DNA from: Branchiostoma floridae
Taxonomy: Eukaryota; Chordata; Leptocardii; Amphioxiformes; Branchiostomatidae
NCBI RefSeq assembly: GCF_000003815.2
Contig: NC_049989.1
Span: 9,548,540-9,612,539 of the forward strand
DNA length: 64,000 nt
Direction: 5' to 3'
Below the pieces are notes generated by a model that worked only from the letters and a program-made list of their open reading frames with translations, was not told the DNA's origin and did not search any database. The stretch's first letter is position 1, and each line of letters starts with the position of its first letter. The position numbers and the translations under genes are program-made. Shown one piece after another: positions 12,301 through 22,623 of this stretch.

Positions 12301-14340
12301 CACTGATTTTTTTAAGTCCATTTTTTCAGAGCAGTCCAACAAGAAAAAAATGTTTTGTACCATCTGTACACTGCACATGTACCCACCCCTAATCATGGTG
12401 GCTCTGTGCTTCCTCCAGGTTGTGTTGACCATCATCGTGGCCTTTATCCTGGAGGCCTTCCTCTTCAGGATACAGTGGGAGAGGAAGATGGATGAGAGCA
12501 TTGATGGTACGTCATGAATATTAGTGTGTGTGTGTGTGTGTGTGGGGGGGGGGGTTGTGATTATTGTAAAATAACCATGGCAGTTGGCATCAATACTGAC
12601 TACAGCAGCATAAACTTTGGAGCAGTGGGGTGGTGTAACACTCCTCTCTCACAAAGTTAGTGTCAACCCTCCTCTCTCATGATCTTTAACATATATCTTT
12701 TTTTCATTTATTCATAAAGTGTTATATCAAGAAATGCAAATTTCTTGATAGTAATTGAATCAATCATACAGTTTTTTTAATGAAATAAAGGGATTGGTTT
12801 TAGTCTGTATGATATAATTGCACGGGTAACTGAATAATTATGAATTTTCATAAAATGTTAAATGCATGAAGATGACCTTACCTTAGACCTTGAAGATGAG
12901 AGAAAAGTTTATCATCATGGTGAAAAAAAATCAAAATTCTTTTAATGCCTAAAAGATGAAAGCAAATTGATTGATGGCAAAAAATGAAGTTCTTTTACAT
13001 AAGAAAGACGTTTGCTTCTCTCTCTGACTGATGTGAGATTTTCCTTGTTTCAACAGATGATAGAATCGAGGTTGCAGTAAGCATCAGTCGTGATGAGTTT
13101 GAGACCCACTTCCCCCAACCCTGGATACAACAGGACACTATCACACTAGCAGACAGTCTACAGACAACGGTCAGCTGAACATCAACTTTTCATATCATCT
13201 CATTAGTTTGAATCTATGTCTGGTGTGAATTAGTCTATGAAAATCAGTTCTATTTGTTGGTATGAGAAAGGAAACAGCATGTATAGAGTGCTTCATATAG
13301 AATACTATATGTAGGTACTAGTAGTTTCTTGTGCGTTCTATCTCATAAAATCATAGAAACTTAAAGACCGTGGCAAAATTTTTGGTGAAAAATTCCACTG
13401 GAGAGAAGTTAGTAGCTGATCATGACCTTTAGGACGTTGACCCCCACACCTCATTTTGCAGCTCAGTCATCTCATGGTATTGCCCCTCTCTCACATTTTC
13501 ATAAAGACATTGCGTAAATGGTCATAATGATGTGGACTTTCATTATTCTTATGCTTCTTGTTTTTGTCATTGCTTGCTAAAATTTTTAGCGACCCTCATC
13601 ATTTTTGTATTGTACAGAGTGTAAATAATTATGATGTAAGACCTAACTTTTGTAATGTCTGCATTTCTCACAGTCAAATTGACTGTCCTAGAAGAGTCAG
13701 ACCAGTGTAGGCTGTTTTAATGCATCATATTTATCTTCGTCTACAGGACACAGTACGCTTCCGAGGTGTCCGCATGAGAACCAGAGATGACCTCAGCACA
13801 CAGATGTATAGAGATGAAGTGAAGGTGAGAAATATCAGACTGTGTTCTTTAGGGTAAAGGACACTTGAACTACATGTATATAAACCTTCAATATCTATGC
13901 ACTAGGCCACTAGTTGTAAGCATTCCCAAGGTTCTCTCATTCCCTTTTTACTTTTCTTCATGTATGTGAAATTTGCTGAATTTCTCTGCAATATTTAGAC
14001 ATTTATATGATACATGTATGTACTATGTAAATATGAGGAGAATCTTCAGTGATAATCTCTGTCTGGTATCCGACAATGACAGCACAGTGAAAACTTTGCC
14101 CAGTTTAAAAACTCACACCACATTTGCAAAAAAATTTTTTTACTATAACTGTCTTTTGAAAAGCCATAAAAACAAACCTTTATATAGTGTATCTTTCAAT
14201 TCTCTGTAATGACAGTCACTGTGATTAATTTTTTGTAGGACTGGTTAAGAGAAGAGGCAGAACGACATGAGATGGAGCTAAGAAGAAGTGACCTGGAGGC
14301 TGAGTCTGAGAACAGGGAAGGCAGATCCAACACTGTTTAG
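393..14340 (+). CDS. TPCN1: Two-pore channel 1 (25 exons, 5'-partial)
   Basis: Endolysosomal cation channel with two six-helix repeats; family members are gated by PI(3,5)P2 and voltage, or by NAADP. Exons: 393-563, 1484-1597, 2082-2212, 2891-2979, 3369-3403, 3736-3794, 4134-4233, 4790-4906, 5458-5582, 5913-5961, 6347-6413, 6790-6834, 7048-7104, 7412-7474, 7841-7913, 9083-9205, 9597-9668, 10056-10145, 10593-10681, 11620-11666, 11824-11892, 12419-12506, 13057-13169, 13747-13824, 14239-14340. All phases join, giving 721 residues and a stop; human TPC1 has 816, so roughly 85-95 N-terminal residues lie upstream of the window. The fragment opens [12 protein letters not shown]. Pore I reads [16 protein letters not shown] (about residues 185-200), pore [18 protein letters not shown] (557-572). 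The I S4-S5 linker keeps basic RRTLRQ, where TPC1 binds phosphoinositide. S4 of repeat II is [16 protein letters not shown]. Sequons NGT and NAS lie before pore II, where human TPC1 is glycosylated. TPC1 is preferred over TPC2 or TPC3 on overall similarity. Confidence 0.94.
782..1130. mobile_element. Short TIR element rich in GGGTGCAC, in TPC1 intron 1
   Basis: The ends are inverted copies of each other: CAGGGCTCAAAAT on the left and ATTTCGAGCCCTG on the right. The interior carries several copies of GGGTGCACC in both orientations, at about 810-870 and 1045-1110, separated by AT-rich sequence. There is no coding capacity. It looks like a non-autonomous DNA element (MITE); the family was not identified. 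Confidence 0.6.
1891..1965 (+). repeat. Dispersed repeat with a GATACA-type tail (copy 1)
   Basis: It begins GCTGGTGTGTTAC, continues through GGCGGTTATACCAGC and ends in a run of (A)GATACAGA units. A related copy lies in the opposite orientation at 32705-32832. The simple-sequence tail and dispersal suggest a small retroposon, but this is inference. Confidence 0.5.
2255..2490 (+). repeat. SINE-like repeat in TPC1 intron 3 (copy 1)
   Basis: It shares blocks in the same order with 43710-43890: a head with GGTAGCA, then CCCTCCCTG, then a tail with CCTGCTACAGAA and AACTTGCT. The head resembles a tRNA-type box A in the better preserved second copy. This copy is more diverged. Confidence 0.45.
6071..6240. 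mobile_element. TIR element in TPC1 intron 10 with a ribozyme-like core
   Basis: Arms of about 45 bp at 6071-6117 and 6196-6240 are near-perfect inverted copies starting AGGATGAAGGAGAATTC. Between them, on the minus strand, lies a hammerhead-like segment (6121-6152). There is no coding capacity. It may be a fold-back derivative of a Penelope-like or retrozyme-type element rather than a DNA transposon. Confidence 0.6.
6121..6152 (-). ncRNA. Hammerhead-ribozyme-like core (degenerate candidate)
   Basis: On the minus strand it reads CTGACGA, an extra A, a hairpin with stem GGTGTCT/AGACATC and loop GAG, then GAAA. CUGANGA and GAAA around stem II are the two conserved strands of the hammerhead core. 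The A between CUGANGA and stem II is a deviation, and the following TGTA replaces the usual CGTC, so activity is doubtful. Confidence 0.35.
7955..8790 (+). repeat. Minisatellite of about 40 bp in TPC1 intron 15
   Basis: About 20 imperfect tandem copies occur of a unit of roughly 40 bp containing CCATTGGTTAGCCC and CTTGGTGCTGAATATC. Copies differ by substitutions and small deletions, so the array is old. It lies wholly within the intron between 7913 and 9083. Confidence 0.9.
10869..10878. promoter_or_regulatory. Perfect CArG-box match in TPC1 intron 19
   Basis: CCTTATAAGG fits the serum response factor consensus CC(A/T)6GG exactly. It is intronic and nothing else supports function; chance occurrence is possible. 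Confidence 0.2.
10945..11168. mobile_element. TIR element, family A copy 1 (TPC1 intron 19)
   Basis: The ends are inverted: ATATAACGCTAATTCACC on the left, mirrored by GGCGAAGCAGCGTTATAT on the right. Sub-terminal arms also pair, with TTATCCGTTGGGTAACC against GGTTACCCCGCGGATAA. It is about 224 bp and non-coding. Other copies are at 31922-32140 and 37082-37496. Confidence 0.75.
12028..12392. mobile_element. TIR element, family C copy, next to TPC1 exon 22
   Basis: The left end TAGAGGTGGGTACATGTACA is mirrored by ACATGTACCCACCCCTA on the right. Near the left end are repeated, palindromic GGTCCAGGTCCAG and CCTGGACCTGGACC blocks. The right end stops about 26 bp before the exon at 12419. Related pieces are at 37857-37920, 42960-43057 and 61120-61215. 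Confidence 0.65.
12524..12554 (+). repeat. (TG)n followed by a G run
   Basis: A short dinucleotide repeat runs directly into about 12 Gs, just after the donor of the TPC1 exon ending at 12506. Confidence 0.9.
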
Positions 14341-16339
14341 GTGGACTTGCTGGATCAACATCTTTGGCAACATTTCAAATACTAGTAGTACATGACTTTG
14401 TATATGTATATGTATACAGTTGTGTGTGGAATTTTAAGTATATTTCTTTGTCTCTACCACCCCCCACCCCCATCCCTGGTTTACATATAAGCAAATGCAT
14501 AATTGCAGAAGGTTACCCTAGAAGATATGCAGGTACATTTATTATAGCTGGCCAAAATGAACAAAAAATTACCAAAGAAGCAAAGCCATTTTCCAAAGCT
14601 TACCTTGAGTGTACATTAAGTTGTCTAAAAAACAATTACAATGTACAATGACAAGTTACACTTACATTTTATCTTAAGTTAGATGGTCTTGTATATCTTA
14701 GGGTGTTCATGTGTAAAGTATTGTAACAAAATATTCATTTCATCTTGCAAAAAGGTGCTACTTAAGTACATGCCCAGTATCAAGTTGCATAAAATGGTGA
14801 AAGTTAAGCATGTTATTGTTAAGGAATTGTAAAAAAGATGTTTTGTGTACATTTTAATTGAATTATCTTTGATTTTATACTATTATAGTCCAATGTCCTG
14901 TGGTTGTACTTATTATTTATAGAGCTCTAATATTGAACATGATATAATAATATTGCTTAACCTAATATATGTTTACAATCTCTGGTTAGAGAGCTGGTTG
15001 CTGATATTTTTGAAGTGTATGATATGATGTTTTACTAAGTGTGAGTTATGTGGAAAATTGATTAGAAGAGACAACTTATCAATATATATAATGTACAAAT
15101 TATCAAGTATGCAAAATTGATACATATTTTAAATGCAGTGGTGCAGGATGAAGCAAGACGTTTGTATTGTTTAATATTTGCAGTACCCGGTAGTTTTATG
15201 TTCTTAGTTCTCACAACAAACTCATGACACCAGGAACATACTTTTGTATACTCTGTCTTACTAACTTCTGTATTATTTCAACTGCGTACTTAAAGCACCG
15301 CAAAATCCTTTGATTTCTTCCGACCGAGAAATTACCTATAAACAAACAATTTACAGTACAGTACTTCGACGTAACGGACCAAAGTACACAGAAGATATTT
15401 TAATTGTCAGCAGTACAACAATTCTAGAGACAGCGTATTTTCAATTAAACCCTCTTTGTGCTAGAAATGCTGTGTAATCAGTGCTATTGTTATAGTACAG
15501 TGAATTTCTTCATCAAACTGTTACATTTGTCAGAAACAATCTGTGCATTGCAATAGATGCATCTATATTAAACAAAAATACAGTCACATGTGTCATAAAT
15601 ATTTATCTAATGCATCATACTACTTATGCCACATCCTAAGACTGCTTCAGTGGATAGAAACTGCATACCGGGTATCATGCATGCAGTATTTAGGTAGGTT
15701 GTACCAAGTCATATACCGAAGACTTTTAAAGTAGTAAATACTGCTTCTCAGCTTAGCAAGTAGGAGAAGAAATATAGCAGCTGAACACTAGCCCCTTACT
15801 TTGCTTGCATAAGCTGTATGTCTAAAGGGCTATAGAAATGGAGATGGTGACTGCCCTATACACCATGTGGTATGGAAAATGTCACACTCCAATAAGACAA
15901 AAGTCAACGGTTCTAAATGTGGAATTAAGTAGCTACACAAACAAAGGATAAGGTTTGCTTGCTAATGGATATTTTGGAACTGAAGTTATCTCTACATTGA
16001 TGAAGTTTAGACACATGGAAAATAAATTATGCAAAATAACAGTTAAACAACTACATGTAGATAGATTTTGGAAATAGTCAGATATTTCAGTTAGCATCCT
16101 AGTAGCCTTTCAACTTCAAGCCAATATCAGTTATCTCTTACTGTTAACTTAGTGTAGACAATAACTTAAAATGCTAGTCTTGATCGTATTGCCATATAAT
16201 GTATGTTTGCACAACTCCTTATATGACCACTTCTTCAAATAAGAAATCCTGCATGAAAAAAAACATGTATTTTTCCGTTGACAGAACATGCATGATGCCC
16301 TCAAATCAAGATCAAGAAAAATGCGACATTGAAATTGTA
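14341..16339 (+). other. TPC1 3' UTR and convergent intergenic space
   Basis: This AT-rich region follows the TPC1 stop. Several ATTAAA-like hexamers are present (for example near 15441 and 15567), and none clearly decides the TPC1 end. I see no further gene before the converging BolA2 gene. The element-tail-like phrase AAGGGCTATAGAAATGGAGA at about 15825 recurs in similar form near 35848. Confidence 0.5.
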
Positions 16340-16345
16340 TTTAAT
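16340..16345 (-). terminator. Likely poly(A) signal of BolA2
   Basis: The hexamer ATTAAA on the minus strand lies about 52 nt beyond the BolA2 stop codon. Confidence 0.5.
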
Positions 16346-16396
16346 GATGCTCAGATGATGTAGGTGGGTGTGTCATGAGGAGGAGACAGGCTGTCA

Positions 16397-18210
16397 TCAT
16401 TTCTGCTGTTTCTGCCACTGTTCAGGTGTTAAGGTTTTCTGGGAGAATGCGTGGATGTCTTTCAGTTCCTCTTCCAGGCAGGCATTCACCAGTCTGTGTG
16501 TATAAGAAGTCAATTATCATCATGTGATAACAATAGTGGCACAATGATATCTCTTTAAAATTGAATTGTCATGCTGACTACAGAATAAACCTAGCCAATC
16601 AATATAATAAACCCTTTCACAGAGTAGATCAGAACGCAAGAAAGAAACAAAACCCGTCTGGACGCTGTTATGCAAATCAAAACATTAGTCAAGACAAGGA
16701 CTGTTTTCTATTTCAAGGCCTTTACCTTTGACATATTACATTTTATACCTAGAATTCCTGTGTCGCACATGCAATTCTGATCTCTTTGAGAGGTCTTATA
16801 GCAAGAACAATGACACAATTTGGTAAAGCTATCAGTTATGAAAACCTGAACTAAAGATATAACGTTGAGTGCACACATTAAGTTATAAAATCATCTATAT
16901 GCTTAGAAATGCAGCTTTGACTTTAAAAGTTTCTAAATTCATTTCGAGTGAAGCAGAACATCAGGACCTGACAGGGATTCACACTCAGTACCTCCAGGTT
17001 CTGGGTCAACGACCCTGACCACAAGGCCACCATGCATGGGCACACACCTGTCAGAATTTGGTTTGGTCCATTTACGACAAAACGCCTCATGTGCGACACT
17101 TGGGAAAATGGCGGCTCGATTTGCCGATTCAAAATTTTTGCGAAACTTTGCCTCTTAAACATGTCCAAATATGCGCCGCCAATTGTTTTTCATGTGGGAA
17201 CCTTAGAGGGGCGTAAAAGGAAGGCGCCATATCTTTCTCTGGCAAAGACTTCTCGAAAATTGGCTGAAACAGAGAAACAAAAATCAGATTAATATCACAG
17301 GTAGGTAGATTTGTTATGAATATGATGCCGAAAACCGCAAGTTGTTACCGCTTGGAGAAAATGAGAGAGAGGTCCGAGAGTGATGTCAGTTCATAGGCGG
17401 TAGGCCAAGGTATTGTTGTCGGATCGCCCGGGCTGAAGTGCCGGGTTGGTGTTCCGAGTGTGACCCGAAATTAGAGTACGTTGTACTCGGGATTACTCGA
17501 GTGGGTGCCAAACGTTCCGACGGAGATTTCCAACAGATGCAGAAGGTACCCGAAGTGCGATTTTGCGACAAAAACCAACTGAGGGCATGCACTCGGCATG
17601 CGTTGCCCACGTAACCAAAAGACCATGTGACCCTACCAACTTCTGACAGGGCCTATGAGGTAAGTGTGCCCGTACCGTGCCATGTCATGTACAAACCTGT
17701 GCCTCTGGAGCAGCGGCTTGCCCTCAAACTTAGCAGACACGATGGTGACATTAAACGCTGAACCACAGTGGTTGGGGGATGTGTCTTCTACATCCTGCAC
17801 ACAAAAACAACAAGTTTCAATATGAACAAAAAATCCACAAAACAACACGTAGGCACGTAGCTCGAAGAAACTCATAATTTCATTATTATTATACTGTGGA
17901 ATGATACTGTACGATTTACCCCTGTATAAGTTAATGAATACATCCTACGTATATTAACAACTATCAATGTAACCTCTAAATTATTCTGCCTAGTACCTGT
18001 CATATTTACAATGGTCTTATCGGGATCTAAGAAAAAAACCTTGGTCACAGCAAAATGTTAGTAAAACCAAAGCCTTTTGGGGAGGGGGGCACAAAATTGC
18101 GCAAGCATATGGCTTTGAATAATACAAGACATGCGAGCCATACTTACGATGTGAGTTGCCTCTAGTTCACGCTGGAGCTTCTCTTTGATGTACTCTGCCG
18201 TTATAGACAT
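16397..18210 (-). CDS. BOLA2: BolA family member 2 (three exons, complete)
   Basis: A small cytosolic protein that binds monothiol glutaredoxin (GLRX3) and shares a [2Fe-2S] cluster with it in iron trafficking. Exons on the minus strand are 18210-18148, 17794-17697 and 16493-16397; phases join to 85 residues plus a stop, against 86 in human. The start MSITAEYIKEKLQREL matches human MELSAEYLREKLQRDL. The middle exon holds the BolA signature VSAKFEGKPLLQRHR, and the last reads LVNACLEEELKDIHAF then QKTLTPEQW. Cys31 and His68, the known human cluster ligands, are at the same positions. The second intron carries a tRNA-SINE-like piece. The gene converges with TPC1. Every family hallmark is present and nothing is broken. 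Confidence 0.96.
16935..17036 (-). repeat. tRNA-derived SINE-like fragment in BolA2 intron 2
   Basis: On the minus strand it begins ATGGTGGCCTTGTGGTCAGG, resembling a pol III box A, followed about 45 bp later by GTGTGAATCCC, resembling box B. A full tRNA fold is not apparent, so it is more likely a SINE head than a tRNA gene. Confidence 0.4.
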
Positions 18211-19586
18211 CCTATCTGTGCGTTTCGTTCCTTCAAATCGCCAAAATAACAGTGTGATTCTAGAAGTATCGGAGCGCTGCAGCAGGGTACAGTAACCTTT
18301 GACCTTATGCTTACCTGATTACCCAATATTACACGTAGCACGTGTCAAAAACTGTCAGCCCAAGCCTTGGTGTCAGCCGGTCCAATAAAGTGAGGTACAA
18401 GTCGATCGAAACGGTAACTTTTTAATAGGGGATATTTCAGTACAACATAACTCCGTAACATCCTGTATAGGATGGTTCCTGCTCGTTTTGTCATTTTCAC
18501 GCAATTCAAATGTTGAAATCACTTCAATTCTCTGTTCAACTGACACCGTGACCATGGCAAGAGGAGAAATTGAAACTGGCATAAAGCTGGCACAACTGAC
18601 TCCGTCAATAGTTTCCTCAGGTTGGTACGTCACTGAATAAAGTGACTCTTTTTACACAACCATTACTTTATTCTCACCGACGTTTCAGTGACCGTCTGTT
18701 GTTTACAACTGACTGTCAAACGCACATATGTACACTGCCACCAGTCAGATATCATGAAGACTCGAGAGTGAAGATACGTCAGTGCAAATGTGTTTTATTA
18801 CGGTGAGTAAAACATACATCGAAAAGATCGTCAAAGTGATCATATAAAATACTTTCTGTTACAAATATTTAAACAATATTGGTGGTACATTTCATTCTTT
18901 ACTTGTTTTCAAAGAAGTCAAACCCCGCAACAGTTATGCAGGTTTAGAATCGCATTCGATATTCTATATGTACATCATGTGACAATCAGTTAATCTTTTT
19001 ATGTTAGAATTTAGATTATTTACCTGTTTTCAATCACTTCATATATTTGATTTTGTTCACTTGCAATGAGCCCCATGGGCATGAATTTGCAATAAAACCT
19101 TTATAGGTAATAAAAAAAATCTACCGGTAGAGTACTCCAAAATCAGATAAAAATGTTGGAACATCAATGTAACGTACAACACCTGGATAAACTTACATCC
19201 ACACAAGTATAGAGCTTTTTTTAATCATCTTCTTCCTAAAAATGTAACAAATTGTTTCATTTTCAAATACATCTTCCTAGAGGAAAATCTAGCATAAAAA
19301 ATATGAAATCATTATTTGGACGCTGAAAGTGCCATTTTCTGTTCGAGATCTTTTCGATTTCGATTGCAATGGTTCTCTACATAAGATTACATGAAAAGAT
19401 AAATAAACATTCTAATAACTGTTAATCCGCAGCTAACTTTCTCAAATAATTCATGTACAGTTAGAGGTTGGGGCCTCTTTCCTGCAGCTGTGCCTGCACC
19501 TATACCCTGCGTTACGTTTAGGTATGCATCCTTTTTTTGAACCCTTATGGATTTCTCCTTTAACCAGTGCTAATCTCCAAGCAGAT
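18211..19586. other. BolA2 upstream region, no gene recognised
   Basis: This lies between BolA2 and the 3' end of the next minus-strand gene. It should hold the BolA2 promoter, but I see no TATA box. A segment at about 18600-18740 (minus) contains GGTCACTGAAACGTCGG, recalling Penelope-type element ends. The rest is AT-rich and unrecognised. Confidence 0.4.
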
Positions 19587-19709
19587 CCTTTGGTAGCATA
19601 AGACAGTATCAACAAAAGCTGGAAATGGAGTTAAGTAGCCTTCTGTTGCCAATGAACACTCCCAGGCCGGCTACACTCCTTTGTCAGCTTTTGATATTGC
19701 TACCAAAGG
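19587..19709. mobile_element. Small TIR element in the 3' region of the NPxY gene
   Basis: The ends CCTTTGGTAGCA and TGCTACCAAAGG are exact inverted copies, and the inner AACAAAAGCTG/CAGCTTTTGAT also pairs. It is about 123 bp and non-coding. A weakly similar stretch with AAGCAGATC and GGCATAAGA lies near 36031-36075. Confidence 0.65.
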
Positions 19710-19728
19710 ATTTAAAGCTTGTCCGACT

Positions 19729-22623
19729 TTAGATTCCGGTCATGTTAAAGTTTATCATAGTGCTGTTGGTGTACAGTTTTAACATAAGTGCGGAGAAGGT
19801 GAAACCAGTGAAGTCCTTCCCCACAGATGTGCAGTGGGCAGGGTGACCACGGGGGGAGGAAGTGTCCATAGCAGAGTGACCAGAGCTGTAGGGGGTGTCC
19901 TCAGGATGCTGACCAGCCGCGTAGGGAGTGTCCAAAGCAGGATGACCAGTGGTTTCCACCTCTAGTGTCGGCTGTGGAAAATAAGATAGTATCTGGTCAG
20001 TAATGAATTCAATGCAACCACCATCATGGTGACAATTTTAAGATACTGTCGAATGTCATAAATTTGAATTTCGATAAAAATGACAATGCAACAAAAAGAG
20101 TCTTTCAAATAACAGAATAGAAACTTACATGTAAATATTATGTATGTCTTTTATATCTATGTTTGTTCCAACTTTCTTGCTGTCTATAGTAAAATATGAT
20201 AAGCTCTTGGAGCCACTACAATTTTTTAAAAGGGTCCGATTTATCTGCAGCTTGCAAAGTCAATGGCGAACCTTTTGAATATCCTGGACGCCGGTGTTGA
20301 TGTATAGGCCGCCGATGATTCCGCCAATGATTAAGAAGGTCAGGAAGGCAGCTGCTAGGACTGGGTAGGTCACAAGGCGGCCCACACACCCTGAAAATGA
20401 CATAACTCTTTACGGTGCTGGTAATAACGCAAAGTAAACAAAAGTAAAGTTAATAAAGGCAGTTTTCATTGCCTAAATTGTAGACTTTCGATGTTTTCTT
20501 TTAAGTTACCGTTTTCTTACTACATATTTATTCTTACAGACCGAATAGGGACTCCCTAGGCCCTAGATGTTGTAATTAGAAAAATGTAATGCGAAAACGA
20601 TATTTAAAAACAGGAACCGGACAGAGTCTGCAACAGAGGCTAAGTTTCCATCAAACAATATTGGAAGCTTGAAATTGTATTTGTGTAGGTAGAAACCAGA
20701 TTTTAATTTGCAACAAAATTGGAATATTGCATATACGCCAAAAAGTTTGCAAAACAATAATTGTCACAACGCATGATATAAGATCTCTCTCTGTGCGTGT
20801 CTCTCTCTCTATGTATCACTATGTATGTAGGGAGACCAGGCTATAAAAATTTGCACGGCGTGAACTCTCTCAATACACACAACTGCATACATGTGCGATT
20901 ACTCCCACGCCGCTATCTTCCATCACATGATCTGTGCACCTTGTCAGGTGTCCTATCTAATAACGTGACTTAACGGAACATAGTGCTCGTGCCTTCACAA
21001 ATACTAGGGCTGCTTAGAAAATTGTTAATTCTTATTTTCTTGTTGTTTTTGGTCTTGCTTCAGGATGGAATTAAAGATCAGTTAAAGTGTGGAATCTGCT
21101 ACCCAGAGATTTCAAGATTGTCTCCGATCAAGATTGTTAAAGAAGATGATAGACAATTTCTACAGATAATAATGGTTTTATTGTATATAACCCTCTGACC
21201 GCATGACTTCTTGACTTTATGTACATATATGTGTTTGTATCTGTTTTGAGTGTATGGTATCTGTCCATCCACTTGTACAATGTATATACTGTGTGTGTTT
21301 TTAATGAGCCCTGAAAGATTAGCTCAATGAGCTAAAGGGTATCACAATAAACTCAATGGAATTTAACCAAACAGTTTTGGCTTGTGGGGCTCGATTCCTA
21401 TTGAGTTTTCAAACAAAATCACTTTAGGGAGATTAAAAAGTATGGATAGAAAAGATTCACTTTCTTAACTAGATTAAGGCCTATAAACAAAATAGATAAT
21501 GCACATCAAAGAAGAGAAGCTTTACAGAAAAAAAAAATGATAGCCAAATCATACCGCGAGTTGCTTGTTGTGGGATGTTTAAGCCATGACCGTCGGAGGG
21601 TGGAGCACCATCATCTTTCTTGATTGAGTCACGGTCTATTTTGTCAGCCGGGGCGTCATTTTGTTTGCTTGAAGCGTTAATGTACGTGGGGTTAGCTGAA
21701 GGGCTGGCGTGAGGCTCAGGGGTGTATGGACCTATCCCGTCCCCTAGGGTCGGAGGACGAGGATGATTTGTGCTTGAAGCATCTTCTTTCTTTCGAGAGA
21801 AATCTTTTCTTGATGTGGGAGCATTTGAGCGACTGGCGTGAGGATCAGTAATGTATGGACGTGCCCCGTCCCCAGGGGCTAAAGGATGAGGATGATTTGT
21901 GCTTGAAGCATCTTCTTTCTTTCGAGAGAAATCTTTTCTTGATGTGGGAGCATTTGAGCGACTGGTGTGAGGATCAGTAGTGTATGGACGTGCCCCGTCC
22001 CCAGGGGCTAAAGGATGAGGATGATTTGTGCTTGAAGCACGTTCTTTTTTCCGAGAGTGTTCTTCTGTTTCTGTTTCTTCCGAATATGCCTCACCAGACG
22101 CATTTTCATAGAGTTCATAGTCTTCGTTATCGGGTACATCATCTTCATCACTGGGTACATAATACTCATCACCACCTGCTGGGGGTATTTCCTGACCAGC
22201 TGAAGGTGGCTGGTTGGGAGGATTGTCGTCACTGTTGGTTGCCAAAGCGGCGGCTTCGCTGGTCTTAAGGTACCGCCCTGCGTAGGGCATTAGACGGGCG
22301 TCGCCGTAATTATCGTGGCGCGTGTCTGGCTCGTATATCTGATTGATGTCGGCGGCGTTTTGCGGATACTCCAGGTCCGTGTCAACGGCGTTCGATAAGT
22401 ACACCGGATTCAGGTCTTCCTGCTGGTTCATCTTATTCGGATCGCCACGGTTTTTTTGCCCGTACATGGCATTCGGTTCGCTCGGTGTGTTTGCCGCGTA
22501 CATCGGATTCTGGTCTTCTTCTTCTTCGTTTGACGCGGCGTAAATTGGATTCTGGTTGTCATGTACGTCATCTGTGGCGCAGCTCGGACCCGAGTTCCGG
22601 GATTTAGGCACTGTCGTTTCCAT
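19729..22623 (-). CDS. Single-pass membrane protein with NPxY-rich tail
   Basis: Not assigned to a named family. Exons are 22623-21555, 20390-20272 and 19971-19729; phases join to 476 residues. Residues 1-100 carry tyrosine motifs at 28 (QNPIY), 42 (QNPMY), 54 (NAMY), 75 (NPVY), 86 and 97 (NQIY). NPxY motifs are known docking sites for PTB domains and clathrin adaptors. A region rich in Asp and Glu follows, then three 43-residue repeats (about 190-318). Residues 365-387 form a Gly-rich membrane helix (TFLIIGGIIGGLY). With no signal peptide, an N-inside (type II) topology is likely. The 89-residue C-terminus holds 11-residue repeats and two sequons (NST, NMT). Similar tails occur, from memory, on lancelet lectin-like receptors, but no lectin domain is present here. 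The exon 2 donor (AAG|gttcgc) is weak. The start is the first ATG of the open frame. Confidence 0.75.
19818..19949 (-). repeat. 33-bp in-frame repeats (11 residues) in the NPxY gene
   Basis: Three clear units of 33 bp and a degenerate fourth begin with TGGTCA and encode GHPALDTPYAA, GQHPEDTPYSS and GHSAMDTSSPR. The period is a multiple of three and the frame stays open, so the array is part of the coding exon. Confidence 0.85.
20391..21554. other. Intron of the NPxY gene, with a possible LINE tail
   Basis: This is the intron between exons 1 and 2. Around 20980-21360 (+) an open stretch is followed by AATAAACTCAATGG after a palindromic TTAGCTCAATGAGCTAA, recalling a LINE 3' end. No reverse transcriptase motif is visible. 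Confidence 0.3.
21670..22056 (-). repeat. Three 129-bp coding repeats in the NPxY gene
   Basis: The 129-bp (43-residue) unit starts SRKKE(R/D)ASSTNHP and occurs three times. The period is exact: GGATGATTTG recurs at 21761, 21890 and 22019. The first two copies in reading order are nearly identical in DNA, so that duplication is recent; the third is diverged. Confidence 0.92.

Noticed and set aside
18690-18745. Third hammerhead-like segment (minus strand, GGTCACTGAAACGTC)
   Set aside because: The GAAACGTC strand is present but no CUGANGA strand lies at the right distance. Left as possible Penelope-type end sequence only.
16400-19728. Lectin-domain exons downstream of the NPxY gene on the minus strand
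   Set aside because: I looked for C-type lectin signatures and found none; the interval holds BolA2 and unrecognised sequence.
21984-22268. Plus-strand open frame over the NPxY exon
   Set aside because: It is a shadow of the repeat-bearing minus-strand coding exon.
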